NCBI GenBank assembly: GCA_019634795.1
Contig: JAHCAR010000017.1
Span: forward strand, 42,349-106,348
Length of the DNA stretch: 64,000 nucleotides
From: Dokdonella sp.
Lineage (GTDB): Bacteria > Pseudomonadota > Gammaproteobacteria > Xanthomonadales > Rhodanobacteraceae
Direction: 5' to 3'
The translations under genes were made by a program, and so were the position numbers. The notes beneath the pieces are model-generated. The model worked only from the letters and a program-made list of their open reading frames with translations, searched no databases and was not told where the DNA came from. Below are positions 53,940 to 60,999 of the stretch, piece by piece (positions within the stretch are counted from its first letter, which is position 1; the number at the start of each line of letters is the position of its first letter).

Positions 53940-54941
53940 ATGAGTAACGACAAAGCTAAGTTCAGGAGGATGAGTAGGGAGCGTCGTGCAAGGCGTCGAC
54001 ACCGACTTGGGTACTGTGTTCGATGCTTTAGTCCGCAAGGAAGATATCCAGCTGGCACCCAATTTGTACACGAAGGCGTCTTTCACGCTGACGAAGAAGT
54101 GGTTTTCTCGCTGGTGAGAGGCTCGTCTTGGGAGCGCCTTGACTGCGATGTTCCGTACTCTGAGTTCAACTGGGCGCTTCCTCAAGAACTACGACTATGG
54201 GCGGCGCTGATGTTTTGCGAAAAGATCGGCGAACCTAGGATGTGTCTGTATCCGGTGACTACAGAACTACACTGGCTTGAAGTTCGCAATCTAGAAATGA
54301 ACAACCAAACTGTTCAGAGAGTACGTAGGTTACTGCTCGAAGAGACTGAGTATACTTTAGACTATCCAAGCGCTCGACCAATGCAAGCGGGGCAACGCAT
54401 TTTGCGCCGATTTGATCTTTTTGAAGACAAAATGTTTGCGCTTGATCGGCTTGCCTCGTTTTGGCTGGCTCTGGACAACTTTGACTACCTGATTCTGCGT
54501 GCAGCTCACGCGATGATCAAGTCAGACATGTTGACGCGTCATCGCGAATTTCGCGAGGAGGCAGTTATCGTGCTTTATATTGCGCTTGAAGCATCATTTT
54601 CGTACATAAAGGACATATTGATTCTTAAAGGCAATTCAAACCCTTCTGCTCATGATGTTGCTTTGTGGCTGCATGAAGAATTTGATGCTGACTGGGGCTT
54701 GGATCCATCGATGCCAGGTGTGGGGTATTTTTCCGAATTCTATGAAGATCGGATTATGACTATGCATCCTTCAAGTAGGTTCGGTGAAATGCCTTATGCG
54801 CCTTTGATGAATGACGACTACATTCATCTTCGTTGCGCTCTCCGTGAGATATTTGCGTATTTGGTCTCGGACGCGCACGGCGCCGACCGAATCGAACTAC
54901 TCGCGAAGCACGGAGGCATGGGCAAGAAAGGGGTCAGATAA
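53940..54941 (+). CDS. protein of unknown function, island gene
   Basis: A 333-residue protein with no family I recognise. The N-terminus is very basic (RRMSRERRARRRHRLGYCVR). The middle is rich in aromatic residues and helices: RFDLFEDKMFALDRLASFWL, AVIVLYIALEASFSYIKDIL (a possible amphipathic or membrane-grazing helix). Several ATG candidates exist: 53895, 53940 and 53970; the last has an AGGAGG touching it, too close to be ideal. It follows the HNH gene by 87 bases on the same strand. The base composition is clearly richer in A/T than the core genes. An IS3-type fragment follows at 54975. Confidence 0.6.
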   Translation: MSNDKAKFRRMSRERRARRRHRLGYCVRCFSPQGRYPAGTQFVHEGVFHADEEVVFSLVRGSSWERLDCDVPYSEFNWALPQELRLWAALMFCEKIGEPRMCLYPVTTELHWLEVRNLEMNNQTVQRVRRLLLEETEYTLDYPSARPMQAGQRILRRFDLFEDKMFALDRLASFWLALDNFDYLILRAAHAMIKSDMLTRHREFREEAVIVLYIALEASFSYIKDILILKGNSNPSAHDVALWLHEEFDADWGLDPSMPGVGYFSEFYEDRIMTMHPSSRFGEMPYAPLMNDDYIHLRCALREIFAYLVSDAHGADRIELLAKHGGMGKKGVR

Positions 54942-54974
54942 GCCGGATTCAACGGTAATCTCCCCACTAAATAG

Positions 54975-55054
54975 CTGACCCCAGAGGTGGAATTTTCTCT
55001 TGCATTTTCCGAGGAAGTTCCATGAAGAAGTCCCGATTCACCGACAGCCAGATC
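54975..55054 (+). pseudogene. fragment of an IS3-family element: left end and first codons of orfA
   Basis: CTGACCCCAGAGG is followed 47 bases later by an ATG reading MKKSRFTDSQI, the standard opening of IS3-family OrfA. The frame stops matching after the Ile codon and runs into unrelated sequence, so only the first 11 codons remain. Confidence 0.65.
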
Positions 55055-55074
55055 ACCTCGATTCACTGAGCGGC

Positions 55075-55413
55075 TCAATAACAGGCTTGCCCATATACTG
55101 CCCCATTTTGCGTGATCGCTTGACAGATGCCTCCAGCTGGCACATTTGCATTTTGAAATGGCCCAAATCGTCCATATTGCGTGCAGCAAAAATGAGGCAG
55201 ATTGCTCATATTAACGGCTGGTCCCTGCATTTGCGTGAAGCCTGATAGTGGCCCGTTTGGAGTATTGCAATAGCAAGGCGCGCCATTTTGGCCGGATGGG
55301 GCAATAAGACAACTACCGTACTGTGTAATGCATGCGAGCTGCGCATAGGATTGGTGTGAACAAAGGGCGATATACGTTATAGCAAGTGCAACAAATAATT
55401 TCATGACGTTCAT
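55075..55413 (-). CDS. small Cys-rich exported protein
   Basis: A 112-residue exported protein; the signal peptide runs to about residue 24 (HQSYAQ). Eight Cys are in the mature chain, including a CYC and a CC pair. The pattern C-x-TQYG occurs twice (CITQYGSC and CCTQYGRF), each followed by a Pro/Gly-Asn segment and QNGAPCYC or QNGAVYGQACY, which suggests two copies of a 40-residue disulfide module. A GGGGAGAG ribosome site precedes the ATG. It overlaps the membrane protein gene by 4 bases (ATGA), so the two are co-translated. No family recognised. Confidence 0.68.
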   Translation of the reverse strand: MNVMKLFVALAITYIALCSHQSYAQLACITQYGSCLIAPSGQNGAPCYCNTPNGPLSGFTQMQGPAVNMSNLPHFCCTQYGRFGPFQNANVPAGGICQAITQNGAVYGQACY

Positions 55414-56105
55414 TGTGCTCTCCCCTCAAGTGCGACTAATTGCCATTCAGGAAGTGGATCAATGTTCTTGATAGTCCGCATTTGTTGGTCGCTTTCGGAG
55501 GGCCAAGTTGCTGCGATGGTTGGTTTGGAATTCTTGTAGCTCAAGCGAAATGAATGGCTTGGAGGCTCGCTGTATATGACAGTTAGATCTGATTCAATTG
55601 GCTTTCCTAGGCCTCCCGGGGCATTTAATACGCCGAGTATTTCTGGAGTCGCTGTCAAAGTGAAGACGAATTTCTGCCCGATCCTGAATGGCGTATCTTG
55701 AGCGATCAAGAAGCTAAACGTACGCTTCTGTCTTTCAATTTGACTGTGAGCTCCCTGAATCTCGCGCAATACCATTCGCTGGTGGAATTCAGAGTTCAAA
55801 TACGCTTCGTAGGGGATATCGGCGATGGAAACTTGGTATGTATATAACCTGGGTCTATTGCATTCGATCCACCACCAAATTGATACGCTTGCCGTAAGTA
55901 GTAGGCAGAGACCCATGCAGTAGAACCAAGCTCGGCAAGTATTTGCGTATTGAGTGTTTAGTGGCCGCCTGTTTGTTGCTGCAGAGTACCATTTATAAGC
56001 CATAACACTTAACGAAACAAATAATAAGGAGAAAAAATATGGTCCGAAGGCCTCGGCGATTCGAGATAGGGACTCAAATTCGTCGCTACTGGAGGGAATT
56101 TTCAT
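55410..56105 (-). CDS. membrane protein of unknown function coupled to the Cys-rich protein
   Basis: A 231-residue protein with two N-terminal spans (YFFSLLFVSLSVMAYKWY and AWFYCMGLCLLLTASVSIWW) and a C-terminal periplasmic part of about 140 residues, mostly beta-looking (YTYQVSIADIPYEAY ... FVFTLTATPEILGV ... DLTVIYSEPPSHSFRLSYKN). The translational coupling to the Cys-rich exported protein makes a functional pair likely. It is one of the most A/T-rich genes of the window. No family recognised and no catalytic motif seen. Confidence 0.65.
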   Translation of the reverse strand: MKIPSSSDEFESLSRIAEAFGPYFFSLLFVSLSVMAYKWYSAATNRRPLNTQYANTCRAWFYCMGLCLLLTASVSIWWWIECNRPRLYTYQVSIADIPYEAYLNSEFHQRMVLREIQGAHSQIERQKRTFSFLIAQDTPFRIGQKFVFTLTATPEILGVLNAPGGLGKPIESDLTVIYSEPPSHSFRLSYKNSKPTIAATWPSESDQQMRTIKNIDPLPEWQLVALEGRAQ

Positions 56106-56191
56106 CGTACATCTCCATCATCTTCAAGTCTTGTGGATCCACTATCGGTGACTAAGTGCTGTCTCTGTCTCCGTAGCCTCGGGCGTAAGTT

Positions 56192-56581
56192 CTAAGAGGC
56201 ATGAATGAGGGGCTTTTCCTTGGTGGAAGCTGTTCCCAGCTTCTTGAATAGCGCATAAAGGGCTGGCCTGCTTGCTCCCACAAGATCCCTTTTTGGTTGG
56301 CCGACGACTATGCATCCGCCTGTATCCACGGCGGTATTGCTTGCATGGAGGCGGATTCCATCGATATTGGGAGTGATCAACAGCATTGGGAGTTGGCGAT
56401 GGTGCCTTTCCGAAAAGGTGATGAGAACTTCATAAGATCCGGCTGGTATCGCTGTGACCCCCTTGATCTTGACTGGGCAAACCTTGTCTTCGGGAGTAAA
56501 GTGCTCAAATGTTCCGTTCGCGGTTTGTTCGTCGATTGTGGTCTCGGCAGTGAAGTCTGTTCTGCTCAGTAGCAGTTCCAT
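56192..56581 (-). CDS. DUF5675 family protein
   Basis: A 129-residue protein. The DUF5675 pattern is clear: MELLLSRTDFTAETTI, VTAIPAGSYEVLITFSERHH, LPMLLITPNIDGIRLHASNT and DTGGCIVVG. The family is of unknown activity, resembles L,D-transpeptidase-like or phage-associated small domains, and is often found near phage, T6SS or lysis genes. The frame is open 14 codons upstream, but that part is basic and not family-like; a transposase fragment lies just beyond it. It stands 395 bases downstream of the metallopeptidase-muramidase gene on the same strand. Confidence 0.75.
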   Translation of the reverse strand: MELLLSRTDFTAETTIDEQTANGTFEHFTPEDKVCPVKIKGVTAIPAGSYEVLITFSERHHRQLPMLLITPNIDGIRLHASNTAVDTGGCIVVGQPKRDLVGASRPALYALFKKLGTASTKEKPLIHAS

Positions 56582-56631
56582 GGGTGCTCCGCTGCGGCGG
56601 CGATGGCTTCTGTTGGCAGCCAAGAGTGTGG

Positions 56632-56685
56632 TTGTAGGCTCTTGATCGTGTTGGTGAGCGCGTTGTCATAGGAGTTACCGACGAC
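56632..56685 (-). pseudogene. IS3-family orfB fragment (DDE region)
   Basis: Read on the minus strand, this codes VVGNSYDNALTNTIKSLQ, matching the GDSYDNALAExxNGL motif of IS3-family transposases with two or three changes. The flanking frame degenerates. The region 56582-56976 (395 bases) holds only this fragment and a short hairpin-like stretch. Confidence 0.5.
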
Positions 56686-56976
56686 GTCCAACTCAGGCTG
56701 CCGCGCCCATGCGAACGGCGTTTGGAGCACAAACCCGGTCCAAAGCCAAATGTATTCAAGTGCAGATCATATTGACGGATAGTCGCTGAGCCGCTCCCAG
56801 ATCTATCGAACCACCTGCTGCTGACCCTTGGGCGGAACTTAGACTCACTTGGCGTTCCCTCCTCCCGAGAGAAGGAGCCCCCGGGGGTGAGGCGGTTTGC
56901 GATTGACCATCTTGTTAGCAAGTGATTCACATCTATTCAGCGCGTGAGGCAGTACCTACAGACACTTGCGCTCAAT

Positions 56977-58002
56977 TCAAACTAGCAGCAGTGCCGCTTG
57001 AAACTGCACGTCCCCGTAGGGCGCCTTGATGCCGTTTTCGTGGCGAGCCATAGCGCGCAGCATGGCAATCAGCGTTGCGTCATCACCCACATCAACTTTT
57101 GCATTGGGCTCGACTTTTAGAGCGGTCGCGATCGCTTGGCTATAGCTTCCGACATCGTTGTTATCGCCTGCGGGCGCCCATCGCCCGATGATGTCGCGCG
57201 GCGTTGTCAATCCGTATATGCGCTTATAGTTGCGCAGGATCACAGCCATGGCCCGAAGACCCCATTCTGGTTCCTTGAACACGCAGAAGCTCTGTTCGCG
57301 AGCTTGGAAATCCGTCATCTCAGCGGGGTCGGACAAACCTCTCCAGCCGGCACCCGACACGCGGATGTTTCCGGGGTTGTTGTTCCTGTATCCCCGAGGC
57401 AGTGACTCAGCGACGTCCGCGCCACTAAAAACGTCGAGCGGAGCTCCCTCGAGACGCCCCTTCATTTTGCCATTAGGCAACAGCAGAATGCACTCGTCGG
57501 CGCGCATCTTGGGGTTTGAGAATATGCTGGGGGGCGATGCCCCTTCAGATGCTGGGACAGTTAGCCACCATGCATTCAACTCTTCGCCGAAAGCTTCGTC
57601 TTCGAATTTTTCGCCCGCTTCGTCGTTGTCGGCGACCTGCTTGCGAAAGCAACCCCAATGACACATCTCGTGCAACGCTTTAGCCAGGAGAAAGCGCCTG
57701 GCCTCCGGATTGCCGGCGGCCGTTTCAAACCGCTGCAGCACGTTAGTGCTCAATTCCACGCGCGCGGGAACTTCTGGGTCGAACTGGCCCCACACCGCGT
57801 CGCCGAGCGTGGAGCCGAATATCAATGGCGGGGCACCGGAAGGTTCGACAGCGTCACGCGCTTCGTATTCGTCCAAGTTCGAATACCGCTTGAAAGCGGC
57901 CCAGATGCTGGGCTCCGTCTCGTGGAGTTTAGGCAGCTGCGTATCGAGAAAATTGAAAGCCGCGGGAAAATATCCTCGCTGGATATTTAGCGTCTGAGCC
58001 AT
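56977..58002 (-). CDS. two-domain HExxH metallopeptidase-like / muramidase-like protein
   Basis: A 341-residue protein without a signal peptide. The first half holds LLAKALHEMCHWGCFRKQ (HEMCH at about 111) followed by KFEDEAFGEELNAWW, an HExxH zinc site with a downstream Glu of a type seen in toxin-like metallopeptidases. The second half begins RGYRNNNPGNIRVSGAGWRG and continues EWGLRAMAVILRNYKRIYGL and DIIGRWAPAGDNNDVGSYSQ, the pattern of phage-type structural muramidase domains. One chain could thus process both protein and glycan in the cell wall. Its stop-start distance to the membrane protein gene upstream is 7 bases. Confidence 0.75.
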   Translation of the reverse strand: MAQTLNIQRGYFPAAFNFLDTQLPKLHETEPSIWAAFKRYSNLDEYEARDAVEPSGAPPLIFGSTLGDAVWGQFDPEVPARVELSTNVLQRFETAAGNPEARRFLLAKALHEMCHWGCFRKQVADNDEAGEKFEDEAFGEELNAWWLTVPASEGASPPSIFSNPKMRADECILLLPNGKMKGRLEGAPLDVFSGADVAESLPRGYRNNNPGNIRVSGAGWRGLSDPAEMTDFQAREQSFCVFKEPEWGLRAMAVILRNYKRIYGLTTPRDIIGRWAPAGDNNDVGSYSQAIATALKVEPNAKVDVGDDATLIAMLRAMARHENGIKAPYGDVQFQAALLLV

Positions 58003-58009
58003 GTTGGGA

Positions 58010-59317
58010 CTACCTCAGCATGAGTTGCGCAAGTTCTTCATAGAAACGCATTCGGTCGGGGTGCAGGTTGCTTCGCGCCACGCCTTTCGCGGCGAGCCAA
58101 ACGTCTATCGCGCGCTCGGTTTCTACGTCCGGTATTCCGGTCACGCGCACAGACTTGCCCTCGCTGGCGAGCATGCCTTGTACCTTGCCAACGGTTTCGG
58201 CCGAAGGTGCGCTCCCGACGTAGGCCGATGGCGACGCAATTGACTTTAGAGAAGCCCGAGCTGCCTCCACCCGCCCTTCCATTGCCGACACAGGGCCGAA
58301 GTTGTTGCCCGAAGGCGGCTGACAGGCAAGCGCTGCCGCATCGGATGCAAGTGATTGCCCGAGCATGAGCATGCGCTCAAGGGATTGTCTCCGCGCATCG
58401 GTCAATGGCAGACGCGCAATCGAATCCTTGACTTCGCCCACCAGCACTACGGCCTGCTGGCTCACTGCATGTGCGCGTGATCGGAGCTCCTCCGTGGTGA
58501 CGTCTGTTGTGTTGGTCGGAGACACGAGCTTGCCGGCGATGTATCCCCCATGGCTCACTAGGGTCAACAGCAACAGCGTCTGACCAATGTCGGGTAGCGC
58601 TGCTAAGTGCTCACCAGCTCGGCCGAGCGCGTCTCCAAGATTCGCTGCGTAGGTAATGATGCAAAGCGCAGTAATCATAAGCATCTGTGAGCGAGAGATA
58701 TCAATCACCGCGGCATTTCCGACATCTTCGCCACGGATCAGGTCGGCGATGCGAGCGTCCCTCACATCGCCCTTCACAAGGATGCGCCCATTGGTCGTCG
58801 GCTCAACCCGCAAATTCTGGCTTGGAACAAGCGAGTCTCTGGTCTTCTCAAGTTCGTTTGCCGATGCGGCCTGGTCAGCTTTCCTGTTTAGGACGGTCGG
58901 CGAGGCAACCAAGCTTGTGATGCTTATGCCCATCAAAGCGAAGAGATTGACGTCCACCTTGATGTCCATCGGGTTTTGTGCTGCTCGAATTAGATTTGCG
59001 ATGAAGACGACGTATAGCGTGGCAACAACCAGGACAGCCCACGCGCACATCTGCAGCCTTGAAAGGGAGTAGCGATTGCGCTCGTCGACGAGTGCGCCCC
59101 ACGTCCGACCGCGAACCTCTTTGCCTGCAACCGCAACTAACGCAACGCAGCCGATGAGACAACTTGCCCAGGCTGCGAGCCGAGGCCAGTCGAATGAGGC
59201 GTTGCCGCGGCTGGCTTGCAGGCACAATACGGGCACGACTAGTGCTGCCAAGATGGCCAGCGTGCGAAGAGCCAGCACGGAAGCTTGAGTTGAGGAAGTT
59301 GAGTGCAGATTGGCCAT
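58010..59317 (-). CDS. polytopic membrane protein of unknown function
   Basis: A 435-residue protein with about six membrane spans (about 17-33, 44-62, 92-110, 126-145, 217-235, 250-270). The cytosolic or periplasmic loop between spans 4 and 5 contains VEPTTNGRILVKGDVRDARI, and the second half is helical. The C-terminal 55 residues (VRVTGIPDVETERAIDVWLA ... AKGVARSNLHPD) look like a peptidoglycan-binding-like three-helix domain. It lies between the lipoprotein gene (6 bases upstream) and the muramidase-like gene (7 bases downstream), so the three are one operon. No family recognised. Confidence 0.72.
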   Translation of the reverse strand: MANLHSTSSTQASVLALRTLAILAALVVPVLCLQASRGNASFDWPRLAAWASCLIGCVALVAVAGKEVRGRTWGALVDERNRYSLSRLQMCAWAVLVVATLYVVFIANLIRAAQNPMDIKVDVNLFALMGISITSLVASPTVLNRKADQAASANELEKTRDSLVPSQNLRVEPTTNGRILVKGDVRDARIADLIRGEDVGNAAVIDISRSQMLMITALCIITYAANLGDALGRAGEHLAALPDIGQTLLLLTLVSHGGYIAGKLVSPTNTTDVTTEELRSRAHAVSQQAVVLVGEVKDSIARLPLTDARRQSLERMLMLGQSLASDAAALACQPPSGNNFGPVSAMEGRVEAARASLKSIASPSAYVGSAPSAETVGKVQGMLASEGKSVRVTGIPDVETERAIDVWLAAKGVARSNLHPDRMRFYEELAQLMLR

Positions 59318-59323
59318 GGCAGC

Positions 59324-60796
59324 TCAACCCGCCAGCCCAAGTGCATCGGCAACTGACTTCGTGAGTTCTGCCCGATCCTTCGGGATGGCATCCTCTGGAG
59401 CGCCTTGCTGCTTGAGGAACTCGTGCAATGCGGCATCGGTGATTGGGCCGGGGCAGCCGTCATCGGTCAGCGTCTTGTCCACCCCGCCGACCTTGATCGT
59501 CTTGATGTCTTTGTCTTCCAGCGCCTTCTTGACTGCCTGCTGCAGGACCTTCAACTTCGCATCCGGAGTGCAAGTCCCCGCTTTTACGGCCTCGCTCGTG
59601 GCCACCTTGGGTTTCTCCGCCGATTGCAGAGTTACTTGGAGCCGCTCACGTCCTTTGGCCGAGTCAGTGACTAGCACGGCGAATTCGCCCGCGACCGAGG
59701 TCGCTTTGGCGGTAATCAGCATCACGCCATTGGGCTCAATTCGCAGTTCGACCTGGTCGGCTGGGGGCGCCGCGCCGAACCAGCCCGCGCTGTACGAAGG
59801 CACGCCGCCGCTGACGAGTACGGTCTTCGAACTACCGGCCGTCACGACCACGCTGGCTGGCTCGACCTTCATGCCAATGCCTGATGCCGCCACATCGATC
59901 TTGCATGCTTGGAGTTCGGTGAGAGAGGGGCGTGAATTGACGAGGTCGATGATGTTCTGTGTGTCCTGGATATCGAGATTCAGGTCGGCGGCGAGCTCTT
60001 TCAGCAACTCTTCGTTGCCTGCCGACGTGGCCTTCACCTTGAGGCTGTCAAGCAAGGGCGTGGGCGCGAAGATTTTCTGTGCCGCAAGCGATGCCGCCAG
60101 CGTCTTGAAGTCCGGAGCGGCCCCAGCCTGTGCTCGCTGCACTTCAATTTGTACCCGCCGCACGACGCCGTATAGCTCACCGCCGGCGCGGTCTAGCAGC
60201 GTAAGGGCGGCGCGTGCGGCAGGAATTAGTGTCTTTGCGCGCGCCGATGCATCGCGCGCCTGAATGACGACCGGTGATGAGCTTCCAACGTTTTTCTTGA
60301 GTTCAGTGTCAATTTTCCCCGATAGAGAATCGAGGCTAGCCACTAAAGTATTCAGATCGGTGCGCCGAGTATAGGCCGCCTGCATCGGACTGGTGACGTC
60401 GAGCGCGCACTGCAGCGCGGCGGCCCCCTCGATATAGATGAGGCGCATCGGTCGCGGGTTGCTCCAGTTCTCCCCGGCGTAGAGGCCCGCACCCGCCAAG
60501 CCGAGGCCGAGCACGTGGTTTGGCGCGACGCTCCGCACCGCTAGATCGCCGCCGATTAGCCCTAGGCCGATCAGCCCCAAGCCAACGCTGCGCTCCTCAC
60601 GCTGTAGCTTGTCGGCATTTTCCAGATAGCTTGACATCAGCGACTCGGCGATAGGCACCGCGTCAGAAAGTTTGCGTCCTCCGTCCTGAAACGTCTTGAT
60701 CGAGTTCTCGGACGGTGTGGGCATCGTGAGCACAGTTGAACAAGCGCACAGGGTAATAGTTAGCACGGCTGGCACTAAGGCAATGATTCTTTGCAT
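59324..60796 (-). CDS. large lipoprotein of unknown function
   Basis: A 490-residue lipoprotein: MQRIIALVPAVLTITLCAC with the lipobox TLCAC (Cys19). A Gly-rich hydrophobic stretch (LGLIGLGLIGGDLAVRSV, about 72-92) may insert in a membrane. About 150-270 is a helical bundle (LVASLDSLSGKIDTELKKN). Residues 320-400 look like an Ig-like beta domain (VEPASVVVTAGSSKTVLVSG). The C-terminal part, CPGPITDAALHEFLKQQGAP, again resembles a peptidoglycan-binding-like domain. A GGAGAAG ribosome site precedes the ATG. The gene is 6 bases from the membrane protein gene; 203 bases separate it from the phosphoesterase. Confidence 0.72.
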   Translation of the reverse strand: MQRIIALVPAVLTITLCACSTVLTMPTPSENSIKTFQDGGRKLSDAVPIAESLMSSYLENADKLQREERSVGLGLIGLGLIGGDLAVRSVAPNHVLGLGLAGAGLYAGENWSNPRPMRLIYIEGAAALQCALDVTSPMQAAYTRRTDLNTLVASLDSLSGKIDTELKKNVGSSSPVVIQARDASARAKTLIPAARAALTLLDRAGGELYGVVRRVQIEVQRAQAGAAPDFKTLAASLAAQKIFAPTPLLDSLKVKATSAGNEELLKELAADLNLDIQDTQNIIDLVNSRPSLTELQACKIDVAASGIGMKVEPASVVVTAGSSKTVLVSGGVPSYSAGWFGAAPPADQVELRIEPNGVMLITAKATSVAGEFAVLVTDSAKGRERLQVTLQSAEKPKVATSEAVKAGTCTPDAKLKVLQQAVKKALEDKDIKTIKVGGVDKTLTDDGCPGPITDAALHEFLKQQGAPEDAIPKDRAELTKSVADALGLAG

Positions 60797-60999
60797 GGCA
60801 CTTCTCCGTATTCCTGCGAGTGGGGCGATACACTGGTCCCGCCGCTATTGCTAACGATTATGAAATCTGAGAGCCGACGTTCGGTGTCTTGGGTGCAGTC
60901 CTGCATGCAATTCCGGAAGTGGAAGATCGACGAGTGGTCGTGCATCTTGAATCTATGCTCAGATCCAGACATGCCCGCTCTTTCTTTCTGCCCGTCGCT

